Assembly (NCBI GenBank): GCA_021782365.1
Contig: JAJXVB010000001.1
Location: 186,001 to 250,000 of the forward strand
Length of the DNA: 64,000 nucleotides
Reading direction: 5' to 3'
From: Pseudomonadota bacterium
GTDB taxonomy: Bacteria; Pseudomonadota; Gammaproteobacteria; Burkholderiales; Gallionellaceae
Under the pieces are notes generated by a model that was given only the letters and a program-made list of their open reading frames with translations, was not told the origin of the DNA and made no database searches. Shown here one piece after another: positions 31,734 through 40,270 of the stretch (its first letter is position 1; each line of letters begins with the position of its first letter). Position numbers and translations under genes: made by a program.

Positions 31734-33314
31734 TTGCTGGAATTCGACACCTTGATTATCGGCAGCGGCTTGGCCGGCCTCACGCTGGCGCTCAAGCTTG
31801 CCGACCAGAAGAAAATCGGCCTGATCACCAAGAAGTCCCTGCTCGACGGCGCGAGCAGCTGGGCGCAAGGCGGCATTGCGGCAGTGCTTTCAGGCGACGA
31901 CACGCCTGAAGCGCACATGCGCGACACGCTGATCGCAGGCGCCGGTCTGTGCGATGAAACCGCCACGCGCTTCGTCGTCGAACACGGCAAGCAGGCGATA
32001 GACTGGCTGGTATCCCAGGGCGTCCCCTTCACCGAGGACAGAAGCAGCGACACGGGCTATCACCTCACTCGCGAAGGCGGCCACGACAGGCGGCGCATCA
32101 TCCATGCCGCCGACGCGACAGGACTTGCCGTTCAGAAGACCTTGTCGCACAAGGTGCTGCATCATCCCAACATCACGCTTCTCGAAGGATACATGTCGGT
32201 CGACCTGATCACAGGGAAGAAGTTAGGCCTTTCAGACAACCGCTGTTATGGCGTTTATGCGCTGGATACGAAGACCGACGAGGTAGTCACGATCTCCGCA
32301 CAGCATACCATCCTGGCAACAGGCGGAAGCGGCAAGGTCTATCTCTACACGACCAATCCCGACACCTCGACGGGCGACGGCATCGCGATGGCATGGCGCG
32401 CAGGGTGTCGAGTGGCCAACATGGAATTCATACAGTTTCATCCGACCTGTCTTTATCATCCTCATGCAAAATCGTTCCTGATCAGCGAAGCCGTTCGCGG
32501 CGAAGGCGGGATACTGAAGCTGCCGGACGGGACGCGCTTCATGCCCGCTCACGACGAGCGCGCAGAACTTGCTCCACGAGATGTCGTCGCAAGGGCCATC
32601 GATTACGAGATGAAAAAGGGCGGACTGGATTGCGTCTATCTCGACATCTCTCATCAGTCCGTGGAATTCCTGCAGGAGCATTTCCCGAACATCTACGCAC
32701 GCTGCCTCACGCTCGGCATCAACATCAGCCAGGAGCCCATCCCCGTCGTGCCAGCCGCCCACTATACCTGCGGCGGCGTGGTCGCCGACCTCGACGCGCG
32801 CACCGACGTCAAGAATCTTTACGCGGTAGGAGAGACCGCATACAGCGGGCTGCACGGCGCAAACCGCCTTGCCAGCAACTCCCTGCTCGAATGCCTGGTG
32901 TTTGCAGATGCGGCAGCCCGCGACATATTGAGCCAGCCGCGAGAAGCGCCCCTCATCCTGCCAGCGTGGGACGACAGTCAGGTGACCGATGCAGACGAAG
33001 AGATCGTGATCGCCCACAACTGGGCTGAGCTGCGCCATTTCATGTGGGACTATGTCGGCATCGTGCGCACCAACAAGCGCCTGCAGCGCGCCATGCACCG
33101 CGTCCAGCTGCTGCAACACGAGATCGACGAGTACTATGCGCATTTCCATGTCAGCTCGGACCTGCTCGAGCTGCGCAACCTGGTCACCAATGCAGACCTG
33201 ATCGTGAAAAGCGCGCTATCGCGCCACGAAAGCCGCGGACTGCACTATAGCAGGGATTACCCGGAGACTCAGGAAAATCCCAAGCCCACCATCCTCATCC
33301 CGCGAAATTACTGA
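31734..33314 (+). CDS. nadB: L-aspartate oxidase
   Basis: 526 residues. FAD-dependent enzyme making iminoaspartate for NAD synthesis. The dinucleotide motif is DTLIIGSGLAGLTLALKLA; SSWAQGGIAA, FHPTCLYHP, and GLHGANRLASNSLLECLVF are the conserved flavin and substrate segments. The gene begins with a TTG (31734), since no ATG precedes the conserved N-terminus. It is divergent from rpoE, as in many proteobacteria, and overlaps ygfX by 7 bases tail to tail. Confidence 0.96.
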   Translation: MLEFDTLIIGSGLAGLTLALKLADQKKIGLITKKSLLDGASSWAQGGIAAVLSGDDTPEAHMRDTLIAGAGLCDETATRFVVEHGKQAIDWLVSQGVPFTEDRSSDTGYHLTREGGHDRRRIIHAADATGLAVQKTLSHKVLHHPNITLLEGYMSVDLITGKKLGLSDNRCYGVYALDTKTDEVVTISAQHTILATGGSGKVYLYTTNPDTSTGDGIAMAWRAGCRVANMEFIQFHPTCLYHPHAKSFLISEAVRGEGGILKLPDGTRFMPAHDERAELAPRDVVARAIDYEMKKGGLDCVYLDISHQSVEFLQEHFPNIYARCLTLGINISQEPIPVVPAAHYTCGGVVADLDARTDVKNLYAVGETAYSGLHGANRLASNSLLECLVFADAAARDILSQPREAPLILPAWDDSQVTDADEEIVIAHNWAELRHFMWDYVGIVRTNKRLQRAMHRVQLLQHEIDEYYAHFHVSSDLLELRNLVTNADLIVKSALSRHESRGLHYSRDYPETQENPKPTILIPRNY

Positions 33315-33700
33315 GCATATCTGAGACGCACGCGCAGCTTCCTGTGCGCGTCAGCGCCAAGCGCATCGCTAAAGATCAACCGGCACTGCCTTCTGCCTTT
33401 GAGTCTTGCACAAAGCGCAACGCAGAAGGGCGTCACGACAGCCCCATCCAGAAGCTCGCCCGCGACTTCAATGCCGGCCGCGGTTCTGATGCGCAACCGG
33501 CCTTGTTCCAGGAAAAAACTCTGCCATCCCTTATGCACATGAAGACGCCATTGATGAAGAAGGCTGGCTACGATCAAAAGCGCGAGACTGATGCGCGCCC
33601 ATGCATCAAGGTCCGTCAAAAGAACAGAGATGATCAGGGTCAGATGGGTGAAAACCAGAAGAAAGAGATATGTCCTCGATGGCCTAAGGACGAAAAGCAT
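33308..33700 (-). CDS. YgfX-like small membrane protein
   Basis: 130 residues: basic N-terminus, two close hydrophobic helices (YLFLLVFTHLTLIISVLL and ISLALLIVASLL), then a soluble tail with WQSFFLEQGRLRIRT. This is the layout of YgfX (also named CptA), whose gene commonly neighbours nadB and rpoE. Family roles in cell shape or with the SdhE partner are debated; sdhE is not in this window. Start 4 bases from the kinase stop without a ribosome site, so coupled translation is likely. Confidence 0.7.
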   Translation of the reverse strand: MLFVLRPSRTYLFLLVFTHLTLIISVLLTDLDAWARISLALLIVASLLHQWRLHVHKGWQSFFLEQGRLRIRTAAGIEVAGELLDGAVVTPFCVALCARLKGRRQCRLIFSDALGADAHRKLRVRLRYAQ

Positions 33701-33703
33701 GAT

Positions 33704-34852
33704 TCAATGGAGGAAGAACATGACGGCCAGAACCAGCACAGTAAGCCCCAGCACCAGCAGCTTGAATCTCCCTGCAGACTCTTCCTGTTTCTGACTATCA
33801 TCGACGACAGGGCGGGCTGCAGCCTTGCCAACCTTGAGGGTTTTTGAAAGCTCGTCGACATCCGCCGGATCTGCGGTCAAGGCGGCCAGGCGCAGAGTCG
33901 CCTCGGATGAGTCGAAGGATCTGGACAACCCCAGAGTCGAGGGAGCGAGATCCTCGGCCTGCTCCGCGATCGCAAGCCCATTGAGCCTGGTTTTTTCTGC
34001 GGGAACGAGCTGTGCCTTCCTCTCAGAACTGGGCAGCGTATCGCGGCAGGCACGCAGGTCCTTTGCCAGATCCAGCGCATTCTGATAGCGATCCTCCACT
34101 CCTTTGGCCAGCGCCTTGGCAACGATGAAGTTGAGCATGTCGGGCACTTCGGGATTCAAGGTGCTTGGCGCAGGAGGCACCAGGTTCAGCGTCTGATACA
34201 TGATCGCGTTCACGTTTTCGCCGACAAAGGGCGAAGTCCCAGTGAGCATTTCATAAAGCATCACGCCCAGCGAGAATATGTCTGAACGCCTGTCGATCTC
34301 CTTGCCCAGCACCTGTTCGGGCGACATGTATTTGGGCGAACCCAGGACCATTCCAGTTTGCGTGTGCACCGCCGATGAAGGCATGCGCGCTATGCCGAAG
34401 TCCGTGATCTTGATGCGCCCATCCCTGACCAGCATGATGTTGGAAGGTTTGATATCGCGATGCACGATCCCATGCTGGTGCGCATAGGAAAGCCCCTCCG
34501 CCACCTGGGCGACGATGTCGACGATCTGACTGACCGGCATGCCGCGTTCCTCGCGCAGCAGGTCTCGCAATTCGCTTCCCTGCAAAAACTCCATCGCGAT
34601 GAAGGCGATGTTCCCGCTCTTGCCCACATCATAGATGGTCACGATGTTCGGATGGTTGAGCCTGCCTGCAGCCCTCGCTTCCTGGTAGAAACGCCCCTCG
34701 TATTCTTCCTTCTCGTCGAGCGCGAGTCCGAGATTGATGGTCTTGATGGCGACTACCCGGTCTATCAGCGGATCGCGCGCCTTGTAGACCACGCCCATTG
34801 CGCCCTGGCCAAGTTCGCACAGCATCTCGTAGCGACCGAGCTGCTTAATCAT
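33704..34852 (-). CDS. membrane-anchored serine/threonine protein kinase
   Basis: 382 residues. Kinase domain from about residue 7 to 265: glycine loop LGQGAMGVVYKA, lysine in VVAIKTI, catalytic loop HRDIKPSNIML, DFG in ITDFGIARM, and APE-like SPEQVLG. An acidic/variable linker leads to a C-terminal membrane helix (FKLLVLGLTVLVLAVMFFL), with almost nothing beyond it, so no external sensor domain. GGGAGGGAG precedes the ATG. Adjacent upstream (40 bases) is a nucleotide cyclase gene on the same strand, suggesting a shared signalling unit. Targets unknown. Confidence 0.92.
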   Translation of the reverse strand: MIKQLGRYEMLCELGQGAMGVVYKARDPLIDRVVAIKTINLGLALDEKEEYEGRFYQEARAAGRLNHPNIVTIYDVGKSGNIAFIAMEFLQGSELRDLLREERGMPVSQIVDIVAQVAEGLSYAHQHGIVHRDIKPSNIMLVRDGRIKITDFGIARMPSSAVHTQTGMVLGSPKYMSPEQVLGKEIDRRSDIFSLGVMLYEMLTGTSPFVGENVNAIMYQTLNLVPPAPSTLNPEVPDMLNFIVAKALAKGVEDRYQNALDLAKDLRACRDTLPSSERKAQLVPAEKTRLNGLAIAEQAEDLAPSTLGLSRSFDSSEATLRLAALTADPADVDELSKTLKVGKAAARPVVDDSQKQEESAGRFKLLVLGLTVLVLAVMFFLH

Positions 34853-34892
34853 CGCTCCCTCCCATGATGCGTGTTTGCGTGACTGTCCATGG

Positions 34893-36221
34893 CTAGTTGC
34901 ACTCTTTGGGCTGCAGCCTGAGGGTTTTTCCCGGATCGACCTCTACTACCTTGCTGGCAACGCTGGAGCTTCTGTACGAAATGATCAGCATGTGCTTTCC
35001 CGGCTTGACCAAGAGCGTCGCGGCCGAAGGACCAGCCTCTCCTTTTGCAACGTCATCGAGGTACAATTTAACCTTCTCCTTGCAGCTCACGATGATGCGC
35101 GACTCCTTCAATACCTCGGCAGCCTCCACCTTCATGTCCACTTTTTTGTCTGTTTTTTTGTCCGGTTCCGCCTTGGTTATTGCGCGACTTTCAACAGGCC
35201 TGTCATGATATTCTGCGGGCTTTTTTTCGGCTCGCACGATGCGCTTCACGGGCTTCTTCTCGGCCTCCTTGGCCAGCCTGGGTTTAGCAGGCAGGACAGA
35301 AGAGGCCGGAGTGGCGGCAGAAACCGAAGAGGCTGCGGCGACTGAAGAAGCTTTCTCGACTGACGAGATTGCTGCTACTGAAGCGGCTGCTGCGACCGAT
35401 GATGCAGCCGCCACTGACGAGGCCGCCTTTGGCGCCACGACGGGCGCCACGTCAGCAATCGGTTCAACGGTGCGACGCTTGTTGAACATCAAGGGCAGCA
35501 CTCCCAAAAAAACGAGGACAACAGCGGCATAGACGATGCGCCTTGCAAGGCCTGCGTCCCTGAATTTTCCGGGCAAGGCTGCCGGCAGGCGCACAATCTT
35601 TTTTAATCCGTCCTGCATCGCCGCATACATCGACCGAAACCTGTCAGTCGATGGCGACATGTGCCTTACCGTATGGTCCCCCGGATAACCTATCGCATAG
35701 ATCTCGTGCTCCCTGACGTGTTTGTCGGTGCGCGATCCCTGGTAGTGGAACATCCCGGGATACTGGGGAGACAGGCGCGAGACCGCATCGTAATAGGAGC
35801 GCGACACCAGTATCTGGCTGGGTTCCGCAAAGCCCATGATGCGTTGCGCGACATTGATGCCATCGCCCACGATGTTGGGCTGACCGTTGATATCGCGGAC
35901 CAGACGCACAGGCCCGAGATTGATGCCGATGCGAACCAGCAGCTGCGGCTCGGCATAAGGATCTTCGGCTAACAGGCTGGCGCGCAGGCGAAGCGCCGCA
36001 TTAAGCGCCGCCTCGACATCGCCCAGGAAATTGATCGCGGCGCCATCTCCCGTATCCAGAATGATGCGCTCGGCGACTGGCACATCGGCGATCCCCTCTG
36101 CAAGATAGGCATTGAACCTGTCTTTCAGGGAGATTTGTCCTGTCACGGATTTTTTAGAATATTCGACGATATCTAAAAAAAGCACGCTGCAGACGATGGT
36201 CTTGTTGTTACGCTCTTCCAT
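34893..36221 (-). CDS. class III nucleotide cyclase with membrane helix and PEGA-like tail
   Basis: 442 residues. The N-terminal cyclase homology domain has the metal aspartates in LFLDIVEYS and LDTGDGAAINFLGD, and the transition-state Asn/Arg in GDGINVAQRIMG, so it may be active; ATP or GTP cannot be told. A membrane helix lies near residues 230-250 (IVYAAVVLVFLGVLPLMF), followed by an Ala/Ser-rich low-complexity repeat (ASSVAAASSV type, about 35300-35450), a Lys/Glu-rich stretch and a C-terminal PEGA-like beta domain (KVKLYLDDVAKGEAG). The tail would be periplasmic and might sense the envelope. Ribosome site weak. Confidence 0.85.
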   Translation of the reverse strand: MEERNNKTIVCSVLFLDIVEYSKKSVTGQISLKDRFNAYLAEGIADVPVAERIILDTGDGAAINFLGDVEAALNAALRLRASLLAEDPYAEPQLLVRIGINLGPVRLVRDINGQPNIVGDGINVAQRIMGFAEPSQILVSRSYYDAVSRLSPQYPGMFHYQGSRTDKHVREHEIYAIGYPGDHTVRHMSPSTDRFRSMYAAMQDGLKKIVRLPAALPGKFRDAGLARRIVYAAVVLVFLGVLPLMFNKRRTVEPIADVAPVVAPKAASSVAAASSVAAAASVAAISSVEKASSVAAASSVSAATPASSVLPAKPRLAKEAEKKPVKRIVRAEKKPAEYHDRPVESRAITKAEPDKKTDKKVDMKVEAAEVLKESRIIVSCKEKVKLYLDDVAKGEAGPSAATLLVKPGKHMLIISYRSSSVASKVVEVDPGKTLRLQPKECN

Positions 36222-36251
36222 TCAGGTTGCACCGAAATTATCGTTGACCGT

Positions 36252-37085
36252 TCAACGCTTGAAACGCCCTGCAGAACGGGGCCGGCCGGCAGTTTTCCCT
36301 GCGGCTTTTTCCTCAGCCTTTACAGCCTCAATCTCATTCGGAACCAGCCCTACCCAATCGAGCACCTGCGCGACTTCCCCCTCCCCCAGTTCCGCCGTCA
36401 TTCCCCTTTTCAGGCGAGGCGGCAGATTGATTATACCGAATCGCACACGTATCAACCTGCTGACAGGCAGCCCCAGCGCGTCGAATGCGCGGCGCACGAT
36501 GCGGTTCCTGCCTTCCTTCAGCATCACCCGGTACCAGTGATTGAATCCTTCGCCTCCCTGATCTTCCAGTTTCTCGAAGGTCACGGGGCCGTCTTCCAGT
36601 TCGACTCCTTCCTCCAGGACGCGATTGATCTGCTCTTCGGTCATGGTTCCCTGAACGCGCACCGCATATTCGCGCTCGACCTCGAAGCGGGGATGCATCA
36701 GCCGGTTCGCAAGCTCCCCCGATGTGGTAAAGATCAGCAAGCCACTGGTATTGAAGTCCAGCCGGCCGATGGCAATCCATTTCTGGCCTCTTAGCCTTGG
36801 CAGCTTGTCGAACACGCTCGCACGCTTTTCGGGGTCGTCGCGGCTTACGATCTCACCTTCCGGCTTGTGGTACAGCAACACGCGCGCCGCATGCGAACGC
36901 TCGCCGACACGTATCGTGCGCCGTTCGGTTTTGACCAGATCGCCGGGGAGGACGCGCATGCCAAGCGTGGCAGGCTCGCCATTGACGCTGACGCGGCCTG
37001 CCGCTATCCATTCCTCCATGGTGCGGCGAGAGCCGAATCCGGCCTGGGCCAGCACCTTCTGCAATTTTTCGCCCTGCTCGTTCAT
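36252..37085 (-). CDS. rluB: 23S rRNA pseudouridine synthase RluB
   Basis: 277 residues. S4 domain ([29 protein letters not shown]) then the RsuA/RluB catalytic domain with the active aspartate in [14 protein letters not shown]. The C-terminus is basic and low in complexity ([18 protein letters not shown]). RluB modifies U2605 of 23S rRNA; RluE/F relatives are less likely given the tail. The ATG at 37085 overlaps the recR stop (ATGA), unlike longer reading frames that run through recR. Confidence 0.92.
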   Translation of the reverse strand: MNEQGEKLQKVLAQAGFGSRRTMEEWIAAGRVSVNGEPATLGMRVLPGDLVKTERRTIRVGERSHAARVLLYHKPEGEIVSRDDPEKRASVFDKLPRLRGQKWIAIGRLDFNTSGLLIFTTSGELANRLMHPRFEVEREYAVRVQGTMTEEQINRVLEEGVELEDGPVTFEKLEDQGGEGFNHWYRVMLKEGRNRIVRRAFDALGLPVSRLIRVRFGIINLPPRLKRGMTAELGEGEVAQVLDWVGLVPNEIEAVKAEEKAAGKTAGRPRSAGRFKR

Positions 37086-37675
37086 GTGATCAGCTCGCGC
37101 CTTTCCAGCACAGCCTGTGCCAATGTGCCGCTGTCCACCTGCTCCAGTTCGCCTCCGACAGGCAGGCCACGCGCGATGCGCGACACCTTGACCCCGAGCG
37201 ATTGCAGCTGGGTTGCAAGATAATGCGCCGTGGCTTCCCCTTCCGTCGTGAAATTGGTTGCCAGTATCACTTCGCAAGGCTGCTCCTGCACGCGTTTGAT
37301 GAGCTTGTCCAGATGCAATTCCTTAGATCCTATCCCGTCAAGAGGTGAAAGCCTGCCCATCAGCACATAATACATGCCTGTATAGCACTGCGTCTGTTCC
37401 ATCATCAAGAGGTCGGCCGGCATCTCAACCACACACAGCATGCGCTCATCCCGGTTTCCCGATGCGCAAAGGCCGCAGATTTCCTGCTCGGAAAAATTGT
37501 TGCAACTCGAACAATGCCTGATATGCGTTGCCGCCTGTTGCAGGGCCGAGGCCAGATTCAATGCGCCTGCGCGATCCCTCTGCAACAGATGATAAGCCAT
37601 GCGCTGAGCCGATCTTGGCCCCACTCCAGGCAGGCAGCGCAAAGCCGCAATCAGTTCATCGAGATAGGCCATCAA
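37082..37675 (-). CDS. recR: recombination mediator RecR
   Basis: 197 residues. HhH segment ([20 protein letters not shown]), four-cysteine zinc finger ([16 protein letters not shown]) and Toprim domain with [14 protein letters not shown]. Works with RecO in RecA loading. Belongs to the classical dnaX-ybaB-recR group; overlaps ybaB by 4 bases. Confidence 0.97.
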   Translation of the reverse strand: MMAYLDELIAALRCLPGVGPRSAQRMAYHLLQRDRAGALNLASALQQAATHIRHCSSCNNFSEQEICGLCASGNRDERMLCVVEMPADLLMMEQTQCYTGMYYVLMGRLSPLDGIGSKELHLDKLIKRVQEQPCEVILATNFTTEGEATAHYLATQLQSLGVKVSRIARGLPVGGELEQVDSGTLAQAVLERRELIT

Positions 37676-37995
37676 AAAGGAAGCTTCATCCCGGGCGGCA
37701 GGCCCATGCCCGCGCCGAAAGCGCTCATGCGCTGCTCGGTGGTTGCAGTCACCTTCTGCACCGCATCGTTCAATGCCAGCACCATCAGGTCCTCCAGCAT
37801 TTCCTTGTCGGACAGCATGCTCTCGTCGATGGACACGCGGCGCACTTCATGAGCGCAGGTCATGCTGACCTTGACCATGCCCGAGGCTGCCTGCCCTTCC
37901 ACCTCGATGTTTGCAAGCTCGGCCTGCGCCTGCTGCATGTTTTTCTGCATCTGCTGGGCCTGTTTCATCAGGCCACCCAATCCACCCTTCATCAT
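37672..37995 (-). CDS. ybaB: YbaB/EbfC nucleoid-associated protein
   Basis: 107 residues. [28 protein letters not shown] is the family's helical start, followed by the DNA-binding beta sheet. Dimeric, nonspecific DNA-binding protein between dnaX and recR as expected. It follows the dnaX stop by 11 bases. Confidence 0.96.
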   Translation of the reverse strand: MMKGGLGGLMKQAQQMQKNMQQAQAELANIEVEGQAASGMVKVSMTCAHEVRRVSIDESMLSDKEMLEDLMVLALNDAVQKVTATTEQRMSAFGAGMGLPPGMKLPF

Positions 37996-38006
37996 AACGA
38001 CTGCTC

Positions 38007-39578
38007 CTATTGAACCGGTTTAATAGAGCCAGGCACCAAGCTCGCACCCAGTTCGGCCTGTGCATCCTTCACGAAATCGTCCTCTGCGATCGAACCGTTC
38101 GCCTGATCCTGCCTCTCCTGCTGATTCTGCTGCTCGATCTTGGCAGGTGTTGCCGAACTCACCTTGCCGAGCACTATGGTAAGCCTTATCGGCCTGCCGA
38201 AGTGATCCTTAAGCGCGGCCTGCAGATTGTCCGTCGCCATCCTGGTCTGCAGATGCTTGTTCTCCTCGGCCAGACGCAAAACCAGTTGATCATTTGAAAA
38301 CGAATCGAGCACGCAATGCTTGGCAAGCTGCTGCGCCATGCCCTGCACTTTCAGCCTTCCCGTCAACGCGACCCAGTCAGGCATCGCTTCATCCATTGGA
38401 GTACTGATCGGCGGGCTAGATTCTAGAGGCGCATTCACCGGTGCGATTTTAACCGGCGGACTCACGGCCGGTACAACCGGATGAATCTCCCTGGATGGAG
38501 AAAACGCCAGCATGCGCAACAGCGTCATGGTAAATCCTGCATATTCGTCAGGCGCCAGATCGATTTCCGAACATCCGTGTATCGCGATCTGATAGAAAAG
38601 CTGAATGTCTTCCGGCGTAAAAGCGGCTGCCAGCTCGAGAAGACTCGCCCGTTCGGGTTCGTCATCGGCGATTGCCTTTGGGACGGACTGCACGAGCGCG
38701 ATGCGATGCAGGAGGGATGCCAGTTCCTGCAGCGCAGATTCGAACGAGATGCTGCGCCCCGCCATGTCGTCTGCGATCGCCAGCAGCGCAGCGCCATCTT
38801 TTTGCTGCAACGCATGCAAAAGGCCAAAAAGATATCCCTGATCGATCGCGCCCAGCATGCTGCGCATCGCAGCCTCCTCTATCTTGCCTGAAGAGAAGGC
38901 GATCGCCTGATCCATCAGGCTCAACGCATCCCGCATGCTACCCTGGGCTGCGCGCGCGACGAGATTGAGCGCACCCTGTTCGAATTCGATCTCCTCCTGT
39001 TCGAGCACGTGCTTCAGATGCGATGCGATCAGAGCAGGCGGCAGCTGCTTCAGGTTGAACTGCAGGCAGCGCGACAGAACCGTGACGGGAATCTTCTGCG
39101 GATCGGTTGTCGCCAGGATGAACTTCACATGAGGCGGAGGTTCTTCCAGCGTCTTCAGCATCGCATTGAAGGCGGACTTCGACAGCATGTGCACTTCGTC
39201 TATGATGTACACCTTGAAGCGCGCATTGGTCGGCGCATATAGCGCGCTCTCGAGCAACTCGCGCATGCTGTCCACCTGCGTGTTGGAAGCCGCGTCCAGC
39301 TCGATCAGGTCTACGAAGCGCCCGCTGTCGATCTCGACGCACGCGCTGCATTCACCGCAGGGGGTCGCCGTGATTCCGGTCAGGCAGTTGAGCGACTTTG
39401 CGAAGATGCGCGCGATCGTGGTCTTGCCGACCCCTCGTGTGCCGGTGAAAAGATAGGCGTGATGCAGGCGATTCTGCGTCAGCGCATTGGTCAGCGCCCT
39501 GACGACATGCTCCTGCCCCGCCAGCTGCGCGAAGTTCCTAGGTCGCCATTTGCGTGCAAGAACCGAAGTGTCCGACAA
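38007..39578 (-). CDS. dnaX: DNA polymerase III subunit tau/gamma
   Basis: About 523 residues. Clamp loader ATPase: [20 protein letters not shown], Walker [14 protein letters not shown], zinc cysteines in [23 protein letters not shown] Walker B, and SRC motif in LSRCLQFNL; a proline-rich linker then a C-terminal tau domain. No ATG is available: TTG at 39578 fits the family N-terminus ([11 protein letters not shown]), and another TTG at 39593 overlaps the preceding stop. It is downstream of a pagL-like gene. No clear slippery A-rich frameshift site was seen. Confidence 0.94.
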   Translation of the reverse strand: MSDTSVLARKWRPRNFAQLAGQEHVVRALTNALTQNRLHHAYLFTGTRGVGKTTIARIFAKSLNCLTGITATPCGECSACVEIDSGRFVDLIELDAASNTQVDSMRELLESALYAPTNARFKVYIIDEVHMLSKSAFNAMLKTLEEPPPHVKFILATTDPQKIPVTVLSRCLQFNLKQLPPALIASHLKHVLEQEEIEFEQGALNLVARAAQGSMRDALSLMDQAIAFSSGKIEEAAMRSMLGAIDQGYLFGLLHALQQKDGAALLAIADDMAGRSISFESALQELASLLHRIALVQSVPKAIADDEPERASLLELAAAFTPEDIQLFYQIAIHGCSEIDLAPDEYAGFTMTLLRMLAFSPSREIHPVVPAVSPPVKIAPVNAPLESSPPISTPMDEAMPDWVALTGRLKVQGMAQQLAKHCVLDSFSNDQLVLRLAEENKHLQTRMATDNLQAALKDHFGRPIRLTIVLGKVSSATPAKIEQQNQQERQDQANGSIAEDDFVKDAQAELGASLVPGSIKPVQ

Positions 39579-39589
39579 GTTATACCGCG

Positions 39590-40117
39590 TCAAAAATGGT
39601 AGATAAGATGAACCTCATTCAGATTGATGCCCTGATTCGGTTTCTTGATTCCACCGTTGGAGAGATGCTGAAAGCGATAACCCAGGTCATACTGCAGGCG
39701 ATCCCCCAGCCTGATGCCAGCGCCCACATGGTCGCCGAACTGAAATGAGCTGCCGAACCTGCGGTCTCCATTGATGAAGTCCGGTGAAATCAGATGCGCG
39801 CCTATCGCGCCTTCGAGATAAGGCGTGATGCTGCCCGGATTCTTCTGCACCAGACGGAAAACCGGGGTCAGCCCCAGATCCGTCACGTTTTGATTGTCGC
39901 CAAAGCTGCTGTGTCCGCGCCATCTGCCCACCATGGCTTCCCAGAATCCTGTCACCTGCCAGTTTCCGTCGGTGAACCAGTTGCGGTTGAAGTTCCAGAT
40001 CGCGCCCACCCTTTCCGTATCCGTCGCATTGCCATTTCCAGCCTCGACGGATATTCCGTCTACCGCCCACACATTGCCGCACAACATCAAGAGAAAACAG
40101 AAAACCAGCTTCTTCAC
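39590..40117 (-). CDS. pagL: PagL-type lipid A 3-O-deacylase
   Basis: 175 residues with a signal peptide (VKKLVFCFLLMLCGNVWA). The C-terminal part YRFQHLSNGGIKKPNQG followed by NLNEVHLIYHF holds the His, Ser and Glu pattern of the PagL outer-membrane esterase, which trims the 3-O acyl chain of lipid A; the protein ends in phenylalanine, as outer-membrane barrels do. The GTG at 40117 has GGAGGG seven bases upstream; a TTG just before it is also possible. It lies between the SRP RNA and dnaX, and its stop overlaps a possible dnaX TTG start. Confidence 0.85.
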   Translation of the reverse strand: MKKLVFCFLLMLCGNVWAVDGISVEAGNGNATDTERVGAIWNFNRNWFTDGNWQVTGFWEAMVGRWRGHSSFGDNQNVTDLGLTPVFRLVQKNPGSITPYLEGAIGAHLISPDFINGDRRFGSSFQFGDHVGAGIRLGDRLQYDLGYRFQHLSNGGIKKPNQGINLNEVHLIYHF

Positions 40118-40145
40118 CAAACCCTCCAGCAGCCCTACATAAGGA

Positions 40146-40240
40146 GGCGAGCCTTACCCCCGGCACTTGCAGAAATAACTATGGCTGCTTCCTTCCGGAC
40201 CTGACCAGGTTTGCTACCCTGCAATGCGGGGAGACCCGCC
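40146..40240 (-). ncRNA. ffs: 4.5S signal recognition particle RNA
   Basis: On the minus strand the core CAGGTCCGGAAGGAAGCAGC, diagnostic for bacterial SRP RNA with its GGAA tetraloop and symmetric internal loop, is near-identical to E. coli. The ends pair: GGCGGGTC at 40240-40233 with GGCTCGCC at 40153-40146, giving about 95 nucleotides, a small Alu-less type. It guides Ffh to signal sequences. It sits between fumarase and pagL-dnaX; its promoter must overlap the 3' end of fum, where I see no strong consensus. Confidence 0.95.
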
Positions 40241-40270
40241 AATTCTTGGATCGAGGTTATGAACCCCGCT

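Noticed and set aside
35300-35450. Repetitive stretch as a CRISPR-like or tandem repeat array
   Set aside because: It is in-frame Ala/Ser-rich coding sequence with degenerate units in the cyclase linker, without spacers.
38007-39593. Programmed frameshift in dnaX producing a gamma subunit
   Set aside because: I found no A-rich slippery heptamer with a downstream hairpin on the coding strand around the end of the ATPase part.
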